The notes: a model not told the origin generated them from the letters alone. Positions 7,090 to 16,923 are shown, numbered from the stretch's first letter. The stretch: 64,000 bases of DNA from Trueperaceae bacterium (GCA_002707365.1 PAMQ01000003.1:42936-106935), one strand, 5' to 3'. Made by a program: numbers and translations.

Positions 7090-10020
7090 GTGCACTTTCT
7101 TCACAGAACAACGTTCATTTTTTTAGTAACTCTAGTAAGCTGGGCTTTTGGATTGCGAATCGAACTGAGTAGTGCAGATCGCTTAGAGCTCCGTAACGTC
7201 GATCTACCTGACGGCTCCGAAGTAACTTTGTATGTCATTCACGGTAATCCGGCTGTCATTAGTTTTGGTAATCAGAAGATTATCGGAGAGACAGTCGAAT
7301 TTGATCTGACAAATCAAATCCTGCGAATCATTGGTGATGGAACCTACTACTCAGGTACAGAAACAGTGCAAGGTAATGATCTTGAATTAGTTATTGATGA
7401 CGAGCTTTTTTCAATTGCTGACGTAGTGATTGTAACCTCAGCAATTGATGTCTATGGTGACAGCGCAAGCAAAGTTCCTGGACAAATTAGCATTATAGCG
7501 GGCCGCTTTAGCCCTTGTAGTCGTTGCTCTCAAATAGTCGAAGACTACGGCTTCAAAGCTGACCGTCTCGAATTATTTCCAGGTGACCGGCTCGTTGCTT
7601 ACGAGGTCACAGTTTTAATTCGTGGGGAACCGTTCTTTGATTTACCCTTAATGGTCCTCCCTCTGGCCGGTGCTGAATTTAGTCCACAGTTTGATCTAAT
7701 AGCTGGTAGTTCTACTGAAAAAGCTCGAGTCACTGTTCAATGGCCTTACGTGTCTAGTTCCAATGCCTTCGGTAAATTTTCAATCAATTATTTCGCGGAT
7801 GTTAATCCGACTAATTCTAATTTCCTCGCAAGAATGCTCCTGGGAGGGGAAATTACCCAGTCTTATCTGGGGGGAAGCCTACGTCATCGTTTCTTCACAG
7901 AAAAAGGTCACGGTGAAGCCGAGTTGGAATACACTCCCAGCTTCATAGTTCCGGAAATAGTGGGGGGAAAGACAGCGGATTTTTTCAAAACGAGATTTTT
8001 TTACTCGCTAGATCCCGAACCGCAAAATACTGGACCTACCGATTTTCTCTTAGAACGCAATGATGCTACTCGAAACAGAATAGTCCAATACCTTCTGAGA
8101 GCTTCTGGATCACACGATCTTTTAGAAGCGACCTTTAAAACACAGGGTTTCTTGGACCTTAGCCCTAAAGACTCCATTGAAGGGCCTAATTATGACGATT
8201 TGGCTATCCCTAGAAAAACTATAGCGGAGTTTGGCATCTCATCTTCCCAGATCGCTGCCTTACGTTTAGGAAGCTTAAGCCTAGAGGACCTCCATCTTGC
8301 GATTGGAATCTTCGAAGACTCCCCACATCCAACTAACCGAGATGTGGCCTCTAGTGATCATGTCACAGCTGCTAGAATCCTTGAAGGGCATACTCTAACA
8401 CTAGACGCATTATCGCCTTGGAAGGGAATGGAATTAGCTGGAACAACTAAATTCGCTGGAAGATATTACGATTCAGGCGAGCGCCTAATCGATTGGGATA
8501 CCAACGTTAAAGGCTCTCAAGCCTTCGGGCAAATTGGCCTCTTTTCAGTGTCCTTCTATAGAGATATCAACGAAGGCCAAACTCCATTTTTATTTGACCA
8601 AAATTATCCTAAAACGGAAACTTCCGTGTATTTCAACCTCGATTTAGTACCTTTGAACTGGCTCGCAGTTACAATCAATGGGGGTTATGGTTTCCAAAAT
8701 AGTCGGTCTCCTCGTACGGTAGGCTTCCAACCCATGATCACCACACTAAACTTTTTACAAAACTCTTCCTGGATTACAGGTAGTTTAAGCCATCAAACAG
8801 ACCTCAAGGGCGATCCTGGGACTTTGCTTGTCCAGGGGGCGGTTAACACTTTTAATAATGGTTTAAAAACGAATCTAGTTGTCACCCATATCCAGGATCT
8901 GAAAGGGGAATTTCACCCTAACGAGAACACCCAGTTTAGCGACACAGAAACGCAACTAAATGCCGAATTCGGATTTGGCGATTGGTTCGTTGTTGGGGCG
9001 ACTGGAGGCTACGCTTACTCCCCTCCTCATATCGACAATTCAAACGACAGTTTGGAATTCTGGAACGATTTAGAGTTACATTTAGAAGTTGGAACAGTAA
9101 ACGAAAAGGACCAAATCCCGGGATTGGGTTTAACCTACGCTCGAGATTTGAACACCGGGAGCTTTTCCAGTTTTGACTACGAATTCTCTGTAAGTCTCGG
9201 ACCGATCAGCCTAAGAGCGTCCGAACAATTTGGCCGTCAAGGGAATACACTACCTATAGGTTCATATAACCTCGGTTGGCGCGATATAACCTCTTTAAGC
9301 GCGTCAGGATTTCATCTCCTTCAACCTTCTTGGCTTGGGCTAGCAAGAGAGGAAGGAAACACTGAAACTTGGGAAATAGAATTGCTCGATACCCCTAGAA
9401 ACGGACACCCCAGTTGGCAGGTTAGTTTCCGCACTCAAAGCGCTATTCTAGAAACCGCTACCGACTCCAGAATGAACGGTACCCGAGGGCTACAAAATTC
9501 TGAGATTCAAACCAATTTGCGCGTATCTAACGAATATATTGGCCCATTCCAGTTCGGGGTAACTGCCTTTGCTGAGCTAATGTTAAAGGATCACTCTCGG
9601 CGGCACATATTTCTACGGAGCGCCAATATAAATCTTCATTCACAGCTGCTAAACCTCGTGGGGCTTCAGGGAAAACTAGGTTTCCTTGGGGAATTTGATC
9701 AGGTGAACGCGATTTACACTCGTTCTCGGTTGACCATTTCAGATTTTGCGGTTACCGTTAATCCCATCAAGGGGCTCTATTTTGGGACCATGATTGACGA
9801 CGTTTGGGATTTTTCTGGAACAACTCACGGACAGTATCCTTGGAATTTTCAGCCTAAACTTTTCGTAGCACTAGATCGTTGTTGCTGGGGTTTCTATGCT
9901 CATTGGGATAGCCAGTCTGGACAAATTAAGTTAGCTATAGGTGGTCCGGGTAACGGAAAGGTATTTATGCAGGAATTTGACACCCCATTATTCTTGCAAA
10001 CTCGACAGGGGCGGCTATAA
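7090..10020 (+). CDS. LptD-like (OstA/Imp) outer-membrane protein
   Basis: This 976-residue protein has a GTG start. A hydrophobic signal segment covers about residues 8-25. An OstA-like beta-jellyroll-type region (about 30-135) contains GNPAVISFGNQKIIGETVEF, as in LptA and LptD. The rest, about residues 190-976, is rich in alternating strands typical of a large beta barrel. Cys143 and Cys146 lie at the end of the N-terminal domain. Cys931 and Cys932 form an adjacent pair near the C-terminus (DRCCWGFYAHWD). E. coli LptD joins its N-terminal domain to the same kind of C-terminal CC pair by disulfides. It follows the two LptF/G-like permeases and precedes a lipoprotein, so the locus reads as an envelope lipid exporter. 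Cargo is not known from sequence. Confidence 0.83.
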   Translation: MHFLHRTTFIFLVTLVSWAFGLRIELSSADRLELRNVDLPDGSEVTLYVIHGNPAVISFGNQKIIGETVEFDLTNQILRIIGDGTYYSGTETVQGNDLELVIDDELFSIADVVIVTSAIDVYGDSASKVPGQISIIAGRFSPCSRCSQIVEDYGFKADRLELFPGDRLVAYEVTVLIRGEPFFDLPLMVLPLAGAEFSPQFDLIAGSSTEKARVTVQWPYVSSSNAFGKFSINYFADVNPTNSNFLARMLLGGEITQSYLGGSLRHRFFTEKGHGEAELEYTPSFIVPEIVGGKTADFFKTRFFYSLDPEPQNTGPTDFLLERNDATRNRIVQYLLRASGSHDLLEATFKTQGFLDLSPKDSIEGPNYDDLAIPRKTIAEFGISSSQIAALRLGSLSLEDLHLAIGIFEDSPHPTNRDVASSDHVTAARILEGHTLTLDALSPWKGMELAGTTKFAGRYYDSGERLIDWDTNVKGSQAFGQIGLFSVSFYRDINEGQTPFLFDQNYPKTETSVYFNLDLVPLNWLAVTINGGYGFQNSRSPRTVGFQPMITTLNFLQNSSWITGSLSHQTDLKGDPGTLLVQGAVNTFNNGLKTNLVVTHIQDLKGEFHPNENTQFSDTETQLNAEFGFGDWFVVGATGGYAYSPPHIDNSNDSLEFWNDLELHLEVGTVNEKDQIPGLGLTYARDLNTGSFSSFDYEFSVSLGPISLRASEQFGRQGNTLPIGSYNLGWRDITSLSASGFHLLQPSWLGLAREEGNTETWEIELLDTPRNGHPSWQVSFRTQSAILETATDSRMNGTRGLQNSEIQTNLRVSNEYIGPFQFGVTAFAELMLKDHSRRHIFLRSANINLHSQLLNLVGLQGKLGFLGEFDQVNAIYTRSRLTISDFAVTVNPIKGLYFGTMIDDVWDFSGTTHGQYPWNFQPKLFVALDRCCWGFYAHWDSQSGQIKLAIGGPGNGKVFMQEFDTPLFLQTRQGRL

Positions 10021-10023
10021 GCG

Positions 10024-11208
10024 ATGCTAAATAGGCGACATTTTTTCTCCGGACCGAAGCGTCTCTACAAAATGTCGAGCCGTGTATTTTATGTGGTGCT
10101 GACAGTATTTCTATTATTACTAGTCGGCTGCACCGGGTCCATCGGTAATTACCCGCCTCGTTTATTGATTGTTGGCCTGATAGAGAACTCCACCCCGCAA
10201 TTGGCCCTGATTGAGGATACATTTCTGACCTCTAATGCCATACCTAACAGAATTCGTTTCATCGAAAACTCGCGCAGGACAATCGCCGAACCAGCGATAA
10301 GTTTTGATGTGGTCGAGCGCAACGGTGATCGCAGTGAATTATTGGTTCTAAGCCGCAGTAGCGATGACCCATACCAGTCTTACTTTGACTTTTTTAATTT
10401 GTCAGGGATAGATCCCTCTTCACCAAGTGCTTTCACTGCAACTCGCACTCGCATAGACCTTTCGGCGCTAGTTGGCGTGGCAGGTTTTTGCCCAACTGAA
10501 GCAGGAATATCTCGGGATGGTCAATCCGCAATAGTTTTCAGTGACAGAACTTTTTGTAGCGGAGACGACTTTCGGGCTATATATTTCCTCGACCTTGAAA
10601 CAGAAACGGTTGTCGATACGATTGATAGCGAGCCCATTTTTGGGGCTGGGATCTACATTGACCAAGATCTAGGGAAGGCCTACTTTCTTCTCGATGAAAT
10701 TTCTACGTCGCTATATTGTGTAGACCTAGACGGTAAGAACCGCGCCTTAATTTCAGACGGATTGGGACTGAGCGACCCAATCGATCTAGGTCAGGCGGGC
10801 CAAACCTTTGTTGTCCTTCAAGATGATTCATTTCAAACTATAGATTTTAGTACGTCGCCGCCTACTCTAAACTCACCCGTGGTAACACCGTCCAACTCAT
10901 CATTATTAATTGAAAGCCCCAGAAACCTTGTCCCTGAGATCTTGTTTCTAACAGGTAGTAACCTTTTGGCTTATCATGACGAGAGCACTGCGTCAGGAGA
11001 GACTTTCGCCAGTACAGCTTTGAACGGGATAATAGAGCCTGAGTTAGGTTTCGCTTATTTGATTCTGGAGACCGGCCTGCAAATCTTCGACCTGATTTCT
11101 TTCGACTCAAGTTTAAACTCAATTATAAAAAATTATTCTATCCACGAACTCACAATCCCAGGACCTATTTCATGGACCAAAGGTTTGTTACTAGGTGCCA
11201 TGCGTTAA
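10024..11208 (+). CDS. Uncharacterised lipoprotein linked to the LptD-like gene
   Basis: The product is 394 residues from ATG 10024. A second ATG at 10072 gives a more typical lipoprotein signal: MSSRVFYVVLTVFLLLLVGC with the lipobox cysteine in LLVGC. The mature part repeats short units of beta strands with turn residues (for example DLETETVVDTIDSEPIFGAG and LYCVDLDGKNRALISDG), which suggests a beta-propeller-like fold; this is inference. It starts three bases after the LptD-like stop, so the two are surely co-transcribed. In E. coli the lipoprotein LptE plugs LptD. This one is larger and not recognisably LptE, but it holds that genetic position. The function is unknown. Confidence 0.75.
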   Translation: MLNRRHFFSGPKRLYKMSSRVFYVVLTVFLLLLVGCTGSIGNYPPRLLIVGLIENSTPQLALIEDTFLTSNAIPNRIRFIENSRRTIAEPAISFDVVERNGDRSELLVLSRSSDDPYQSYFDFFNLSGIDPSSPSAFTATRTRIDLSALVGVAGFCPTEAGISRDGQSAIVFSDRTFCSGDDFRAIYFLDLETETVVDTIDSEPIFGAGIYIDQDLGKAYFLLDEISTSLYCVDLDGKNRALISDGLGLSDPIDLGQAGQTFVVLQDDSFQTIDFSTSPPTLNSPVVTPSNSSLLIESPRNLVPEILFLTGSNLLAYHDESTASGETFASTALNGIIEPELGFAYLILETGLQIFDLISFDSSLNSIIKNYSIHELTIPGPISWTKGLLLGAMR

Positions 11209-11273
11209 ACCTTTACTTCTCTCGAAAGCATCACGAGTGCATTTTTCGCTAAACCCAAACCAGCTAACCGGCC

Positions 11274-12263
11274 TCAGGCCATTTCAAAAGTTTTAATACC
11301 TTCAACAATTTTTTCAACAACCCTACGCTCGATACTATCTTGAGCATTCTTAAGTGCATTATAGACAGCTCGACTGTTTGATCTCCCATGGCCGATAAAC
11401 GCGTATCCTTTGACTCCCAAAAGCGGTTGGGCGCCATACTCTGAAGGATCTAAACGTTGAGCTACTTTCCGCAGAGCTGGCCTCACAAACAAACCACCGA
11501 TTCTAGCCCAAACAGTCGATCTAACAGCTTGGCGAAGCCATCCAAATATGGCCCGAGCTTCCCCTTCAGCAAGTTTAAGTACAATATTACCTGTGAACCC
11601 ATCGGTCACAATGACATCAGCTGCGCCAGAAAACAGATCTCGTCCTTCTACATTCCCGACGAACCTTAATCCAGTGGTCTTGCTCAATATTTCATGAGCG
11701 CTACGTGTAAGTTCGTTCCCCTTGTGAGGCTCCTCACCAATGGAAAGAAGTCCAACTCTAGGACTCCGGACATCCAAAACCTCACGTACGTATATGGCGC
11801 CCATGATGCCAAATTGTTGAAGGTACTGTGGTCGACAATCAGCATTAGCCCCAATATCTAGCAATCCAACCATCCTTTTGTCCAAACGAATAGTGGTGAA
11901 AATAGCTGGCCTCGCCACCCCGGTAATCCTGCCAAGACTCAACAATGCGGCCGTCATAGTCGCTCCTGAATGACCCATCGAAATGCATCCACTTGCGTCT
12001 CCGTTAGCGACTAGTTGCATTGCAACTGAAACACTTGAATCCCGTCGCTTCCGAACATCAACTGCGTGATCATCCATATTTATTACATCACTAGCATGGA
12101 CAATAGGCAAGCTTAGGCCTTTCCTCCCCAACTCTTTCTGTATAATTTCTTGGTTACCTACAAGAACGATTGGTATGCCATCAGCAGCTGCGATTCCAGC
12201 TCCTATCACAGCTGTTTCAGGCATTAATTCACCACCCATGGCATCCAACGCGATTGGTTTCAT
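11274..12263 (-). CDS. plsX: Phosphate acyltransferase PlsX
   Basis: PlsX converts acyl-ACP and phosphate to acyl-phosphate, the donor for PlsY in the first step of phospholipid synthesis. The 329-residue protein opens with MKPIALDAMGGELMPETAV, the family signature. It also has HASDVINMDDHAVDVRKRRD, GCISMGHSGATMTAAL and VIVTDGFTGNIVLKLAEG, all conserved in PlsX. It lies in the opposite direction to its neighbours: it converges on the lipoprotein gene and diverges from the pseudouridine synthase 54 bases away. It is not followed by fabH or acpP here. Confidence 0.94.
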   Translation of the reverse strand: MKPIALDAMGGELMPETAVIGAGIAAADGIPIVLVGNQEIIQKELGRKGLSLPIVHASDVINMDDHAVDVRKRRDSSVSVAMQLVANGDASGCISMGHSGATMTAALLSLGRITGVARPAIFTTIRLDKRMVGLLDIGANADCRPQYLQQFGIMGAIYVREVLDVRSPRVGLLSIGEEPHKGNELTRSAHEILSKTTGLRFVGNVEGRDLFSGAADVIVTDGFTGNIVLKLAEGEARAIFGWLRQAVRSTVWARIGGLFVRPALRKVAQRLDPSEYGAQPLLGVKGYAFIGHGRSNSRAVYNALKNAQDSIERRVVEKIVEGIKTFEMA

Positions 12264-12317
12264 AAGTTACCAGTATAGATTGCAACCCTGTTCCTTTAGC
12301 CGGGCTAGACTAAGACA

Positions 12318-13289
12318 GTGGATGTTAGAACTTTCAAAGCTCCGGAAGGTGAACGCCTTGACGTCGCAATGGCGCAAGCTCTTGAATTATCGCGAACCCA
12401 TGCTAAGGACCTCGTAGATGACGGTTTTGTCACCATCGACGGGCAACCAGTCGGGAAACCAGCTACGAAATTACGCGGCCAAGAGACGGTATCGGTTATT
12501 TTGCCCCCGACCAAGCCAATGCGGGTAGTACCGGAATCGATTCCACTAGAAATCCTTTACCAGGATGATTCTTTAATAGCTGTTAATAAGCCTGCAGGCA
12601 TCATTGCTCACCCGACGGCTACCGTTAGAACTGGCACCGTGGTTAACGCGCTTCTTGGCCGATTTGACCTGTCTAAAGAACGACTGTTTGACCCAACTGA
12701 AAGTGACTATAGGCCTGGTATCGTTCATCGGCTTGATCGGCATACGTCGGGAGTCATGGTTGTAGCAAAAACTAACAGCGCCCACAAACACCTTTCAGCT
12801 TCCTTTAGGAAACGACTAACAGAAAAGGAATACATAGCCGTCACCGTTGGGACCTTCGAGAATGACATAGATATCGATGCCCCAATCGGACGGCATCCGA
12901 TACGCCGTCAAACCATGACAGTGGGTGGTTCTAACCCCAAATCAGCTTCTACAGCTTTTCGTATCGTCGCCAAGACACAGAACTTTACCTTGATACGGGC
13001 TAAACCTCACTCCGGCCGAACACATCAAATAAGGGTCCATCTTCAACATCTTGGTACCCCTATACTCGGAGATGATGTATACGGAAAATCATCTACAGTC
13101 ATTATTCGACAGGCCCTTCACGCGCATAAATTGTCATTGCCTCATCCAAAAGATAATTTAGCGATAACTTTCGTAGCAGAACCTCCCTCGGATATTATTC
13201 AAGCGTGGATTAAGCTCGGGGGTAATTGGCCTCCTAAACTCCTCGGTGAGGTTTCTGGCTTAACTTCAGAAGACATTCAGCCAGAGTAA
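12318..13289 (+). CDS. RluA-family 23S rRNA pseudouridine synthase (RluD/YlyB type)
   Basis: An S4 RNA-binding domain fills residues 1 to about 60 (RLDVAMAQALELSRTHAKDL, VTIDGQPVGKP). The catalytic domain has the signature GIVHRLDRHTSGVMVVAKT with the catalytic Asp140. Later come AKPHSGRTHQIRVHLQHLG and LHAHKLSLPHP. The length of 323 residues fits RluD, which makes pseudouridines 1911, 1915 and 1917 in helix 69 of 23S rRNA; the exact target cannot be told from sequence. The start is GTG without a clear Shine-Dalgarno. It is divergent from plsX. Confidence 0.9.
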   Translation: MDVRTFKAPEGERLDVAMAQALELSRTHAKDLVDDGFVTIDGQPVGKPATKLRGQETVSVILPPTKPMRVVPESIPLEILYQDDSLIAVNKPAGIIAHPTATVRTGTVVNALLGRFDLSKERLFDPTESDYRPGIVHRLDRHTSGVMVVAKTNSAHKHLSASFRKRLTEKEYIAVTVGTFENDIDIDAPIGRHPIRRQTMTVGGSNPKSASTAFRIVAKTQNFTLIRAKPHSGRTHQIRVHLQHLGTPILGDDVYGKSSTVIIRQALHAHKLSLPHPKDNLAITFVAEPPSDIIQAWIKLGGNWPPKLLGEVSGLTSEDIQPE

Positions 13290-13391
13290 TAAGCCGCAGT
13301 GTTAATAGATAGCCTTTACGTCGCCTGTTTAATCGTGTAACTTAGTCGTTGATTAGGGCAGCACTAAGATTCGGGGAAAGGAGCAATCCTG

Positions 13392-14897
13392 ATGAAAAAA
13401 CCGTTGTCTTTCATTACAGCCGCAACTGTCGTCTTCAGCATGGCCTTTTCCCAAGTAGCGCACCAACCGAGCCAAGGTGGTGAGGTTTCTGTGGCAATCA
13501 CAGCTGATCCTCCAGGTTGGGACCCCAGTATTTCAACCTCGCAGGAAATTCCGCGAGTCATGTATCACAATGTCCTAGAGGGATTGGTTCGCTTTAACCG
13601 CGCCGGAGATATCTTACCTGCATTGGCTACGAACTGGACAATAAGCAACTCTGGTCTTACTTGGACCTTCGAAATCCGCCGTGACGTCAAATTCCACGAC
13701 GGCTCCGATTTCACTTTGGCCGACATAGTTGCGAAATTCAATCGGGCTCGGGACCCCAATTCCGGCCACACAAACCATCACTACTACTCAGCTATTGAGG
13801 CTGTTACAAGCGATGATTCTGCATTCACAGTGAGCTTCCAGTTATCCCAACCTAGTTCGAGTCTTCTATACAATTTAGCGCGCCCAGACTCAGTGATCTC
13901 CCCCGCCAGCAAAGTAGATACTCAAAGAAGCGCCCCAATAGGCACCGGGCCATTTAAATTCATAAGGTACGTTGAGGGTAGCGAAGTTAGATTAGAACGT
14001 TTTGAAGACTACTACATTAGTGGATTTCCGTATCTGGATACAGTGACTTTTCGGATCATTGGAGACCCTAATACTCGCTTAGCAGCTCTTCGTGCTGGTG
14101 ATATAGACATGATCGGTGTAGCCCTGAGTCCCGAACAGTGCCTTCAAATCAAAAACGAACCCGATTTACGTTGCACAGAAGGAACTGCCACGACTGAGAT
14201 CACATTAGCAATGAATAATACCCGGGGGCCGTTGGCGGATAAGCGCGTTCGGCAAGCTATCACTCATGCTATAGACAAAAACACGATTGTCAATGGAGCA
14301 ATGTTCGGTCTAGGCACGGTGATCGGTACCCACATGAGCCCCGCAGAATCCTACTATCTCGATCTGTCGGATACTTATCCTTACGACCCGAACAGAGCAC
14401 GCCAATTACTCGCAGAAGCTGGGTTCGAGGAGGGAGAATTATCTCTTTCACTAGAATTGCCAGAACCTTACAACATCGAACGCCGAAGTGGTCAGGTCAT
14501 TGCACAGCAACTTGCAGAGGTCGGTATCGATATTGCTCTGTCTGTAGTTGAGTGGGGCACCTGGGTTCAACGTATTTTTCTGGGTAGAGATTACGACATG
14601 ACTATCATCGGTCATAGTGAGCCGAGGGACATAAACATATACGCAAATCCTGATTATTACTATGGTTACAATAATCCCGTTATAGGAGAACTCCTAAAGC
14701 TTGCTGAGGCTTCTGGAGATTACGCCTCCCAAGTGGAGGCCTATCAGACTATCGCGAGAATAATTGCCAGCGATGCAGTAAACGTTTGGATTTTCAGTCC
14801 CCCTTACTTAGTCGCCACAACGAACCACATTCATGGTTTCTGGGAAAGCCAACCCACACCTTCAATAAATATGACTGAAGTCTACCGAACCCGGTAA
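13392..14897 (+). CDS. ABC transporter substrate-binding protein, family 5 (peptide/nickel/opine type)
   Basis: The 501-residue protein has a signal peptide (basic MKKP followed by a hydrophobic stretch to about residue 22). Its body is a SBP_bac_5 fold: GGEVSVAITADPPGWDPSIS at the mature start, WTFEIRRDVKFHDGSDFT, and APIGTGPFKFIRYVEGSEV are standard family blocks. It should capture an oligopeptide or similar small solute in the periplasm and hand it to the DppB/DppC-type permeases that follow. An AAAGGAG Shine-Dalgarno stands ahead of the ATG. The ligand cannot be assigned. Confidence 0.92.
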   Translation: MKKPLSFITAATVVFSMAFSQVAHQPSQGGEVSVAITADPPGWDPSISTSQEIPRVMYHNVLEGLVRFNRAGDILPALATNWTISNSGLTWTFEIRRDVKFHDGSDFTLADIVAKFNRARDPNSGHTNHHYYSAIEAVTSDDSAFTVSFQLSQPSSSLLYNLARPDSVISPASKVDTQRSAPIGTGPFKFIRYVEGSEVRLERFEDYYISGFPYLDTVTFRIIGDPNTRLAALRAGDIDMIGVALSPEQCLQIKNEPDLRCTEGTATTEITLAMNNTRGPLADKRVRQAITHAIDKNTIVNGAMFGLGTVIGTHMSPAESYYLDLSDTYPYDPNRARQLLAEAGFEEGELSLSLELPEPYNIERRSGQVIAQQLAEVGIDIALSVVEWGTWVQRIFLGRDYDMTIIGHSEPRDINIYANPDYYYGYNNPVIGELLKLAEASGDYASQVEAYQTIARIIASDAVNVWIFSPPYLVATTNHIHGFWESQPTPSINMTEVYRTR

Positions 14898-14952
14898 GCT
14901 TTGCATTCTAGGGGGTGAACTTGTAGGGGTTAATGTCTCCTTCTCTTTCCCA

Positions 14953-15897
14953 ATGGTTGTTTACTTTTTACAACGTTCTATTTCGGCTGCGATAAGCATC
15001 CTGTTGGTTTCGATTTTGGTTTTCATCGCGGTTCTTGCCGTTCCGGGAGACCCAGCCGAGATTATTCTTGGCCTCAACGCTCATCCTGAAGCCATCTCAG
15101 CTCTTCGGGAAACACTAGGGCTAAATACACCGCCTTTTACGCGGTTCTTCAAATGGCTCGGAGGAATATTTACCGGTGATCTAGGCGAAAGCCTAAACTA
15201 CCAAAAACCTGTAATCCACTTAATCGCTGAACGTCTCCAGGTTTCTTCGCTCTTGGCTTTTGGCAGTGTAATGGTTGCGATGCTAATTTCTATTCCGCTT
15301 GGAGTGTTAGCTGCCCGCAAGCACGGAACGTTGCTTGATCCGCTAGTCATTACCCTTTCTCAATTGGGAGCTGCCGTACCATCATTCTGGTTGGGACTCA
15401 TGCTTATATTGTTGTTTTCAGTTGAATTACGTTGGCTTCCTGCTGGCGGATACGTTCCTTGGGAACGAGATCCCTTAGGGACCTTACGTAGCCTATTACT
15501 CCCAATCTTAGCTTTGGGGTTGGGTCAGGCAGCAGTGATGACCCGGATGACTCGTGCCGCTATGCTGGACATTTTAGTTAACGATTATATTAAGACAGCC
15601 CGTGGAAAAGGATTACCAGAATTCCGAATCATCACATTTCACGCCTTTCGGAATGCCTTAATTCCCGTTGTAACCATAGTGGGGTTAAGCCTAACTAATA
15701 TCTTCATTGGTTCGATAATTATCGAACAGGTGTTCGCTCTTCCGGGACTCGGACAGTTAGCGCTCACTGCTATCGGTACCCGTGATTACCCCCTAATACA
15801 GGGTGAAATCCTAGTATACGCGATTGCAATAGTAACCTTCAGCTTCTTGGTAGACATCAGCTATGGTTTACTTGATCCTCGGATTCGTTACGACTGA
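14953..15897 (+). CDS. ABC transporter permease, DppB type
   Basis: The 314-residue inner-membrane protein has about six helices. It shows the DppB/OppB pattern: a long first periplasmic loop with ETLGLNTPPFTRFFKWLGG and GDLGESLNYQKPV, and the EAA cytoplasmic loop NDYIKTARGKGLPEFRIITF that docks on the ATPase. The C-terminus is LLDPRIRYD, which is usual in this family. It lies 55 bases behind the binding protein and overlaps the next gene by ATGA. It is one half of the membrane channel. Confidence 0.92.
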   Translation: MVVYFLQRSISAAISILLVSILVFIAVLAVPGDPAEIILGLNAHPEAISALRETLGLNTPPFTRFFKWLGGIFTGDLGESLNYQKPVIHLIAERLQVSSLLAFGSVMVAMLISIPLGVLAARKHGTLLDPLVITLSQLGAAVPSFWLGLMLILLFSVELRWLPAGGYVPWERDPLGTLRSLLLPILALGLGQAAVMTRMTRAAMLDILVNDYIKTARGKGLPEFRIITFHAFRNALIPVVTIVGLSLTNIFIGSIIIEQVFALPGLGQLALTAIGTRDYPLIQGEILVYAIAIVTFSFLVDISYGLLDPRIRYD

Positions 15898-16712
15898 TGC
15901 CCTCCTTCCGTTTCAATTTTCTGGCTGGTTCGGTGCTAATTGGCCTTTTATCTGCCATGAGTTTTGTTAGTTTTTTTTGGTTACCCCATGACCCTAGCGC
16001 CTTAAATTTTGAAGTACAGCTACAGGGAATTTCACGTGCTAATTGGCTTGGTACTGACGAATTCGGTAGAGATTTGTTTAGTCGACTATTAGTCGGCAGT
16101 CGAGGCACTTTCTACGTAGGATTTGTTTCAGTTGGAATTGGACTTTCTATCGGTAGTTTTGTAGGTTTAATGGCCGGGTATATTGGCGGCGCAATAGATG
16201 AAGTATTAATGCGGCTAATTGATGCTGTTTATGCATTTCCGGCTATCCTCATGGCCCTTTTGTTGGCTACGGTGTTAGGACCAGGAACGTTCACAGCGGT
16301 TCTTGCTATTGGGGTCGCTACAATCCCGATGTTTGCCCGAATCACTCGTGCGTCGGTTATTTCCGTTAAACAGAAAGCGTTTATCGAGGCTGGCAAAGCA
16401 TTGGGCGCTGGACATATGAGACTTATCTTCCGATATTTTCTGCCAAATATCAGCTCTCCCATTATTGTGCAGGCAAGTATAGGTCTTTCACTGGCGATTT
16501 TGGCGGAAGCTGCATTAAGTTTCCTTGGCCTCGGAACACCACCGGATGTGCCTAGTTGGGGCAACATGCTTCGTGAATCACAAACCTTTTTGGCATTTAG
16601 TCCCTTACCCGCTCTCGTTCCTGGGATTGCGATAACCATCGCTGTCTTTGGCTGGAGTCTCCTTGGGGACGGTATACGCGATATTGTCGATCCTTTTACA
16701 CGGGACGGTTAG
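15897..16712 (+). CDS. ABC transporter permease, DppC type
   Basis: The 271-residue protein has a first helix, then GTDEFGRDLFSRLLVGSRG, a hallmark of DppC/OppC permeases. The EAA loop is KQKAFIEAGKALGAGHMRLI, and the end is GDGIRDIVDPFTRDG. Its ATG overlaps the dppB stop (TGATG), giving translational coupling. The usual DppD and DppF ATPases do not follow; the next plus-strand gene is a dioxygenase 211 bases away. The importer must therefore use ATPases encoded elsewhere. Confidence 0.92.
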   Translation: MPSFRFNFLAGSVLIGLLSAMSFVSFFWLPHDPSALNFEVQLQGISRANWLGTDEFGRDLFSRLLVGSRGTFYVGFVSVGIGLSIGSFVGLMAGYIGGAIDEVLMRLIDAVYAFPAILMALLLATVLGPGTFTAVLAIGVATIPMFARITRASVISVKQKAFIEAGKALGAGHMRLIFRYFLPNISSPIIVQASIGLSLAILAEAALSFLGLGTPPDVPSWGNMLRESQTFLAFSPLPALVPGIAITIAVFGWSLLGDGIRDIVDPFTRDG

Positions 16713-16781
16713 TTAAACAACTAAGAGTCTGCAAGTCCACCCTTCGCAATTTTTTATAGCTTGCCGCATGACGACAACCTT

Positions 16782-16798
16782 AAACCCAAAATGGGTTT
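16782..16798 (+). terminator. Weak hairpin after the Dpp-type permease genes
   Basis: AAACCC and GGGTTT pair around a five-base loop and are followed by a single further T before G. The stem is short and the T-run poor. It is the only candidate end signal for the importer operon in the 16713-16923 gap. Confidence 0.3.
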
Positions 16799-16923
16799 TG
16801 AGCCACAGACCTTTTCGGTGCGTTTTCAACTCCTGTCAGGGCAATGAAAAAGCCTGTTAGCCTGCCTTATACTGATGGGACATTTTGGATATTTCTCTTA
16901 GGATTAGGATGGTGGAAACAATC

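Noticed and set aside
16229..16639. Minus-strand frame of 136 codons inside the DppC-type gene
   Set aside because: The plus strand shows complete permease motifs; the antisense frame has none.
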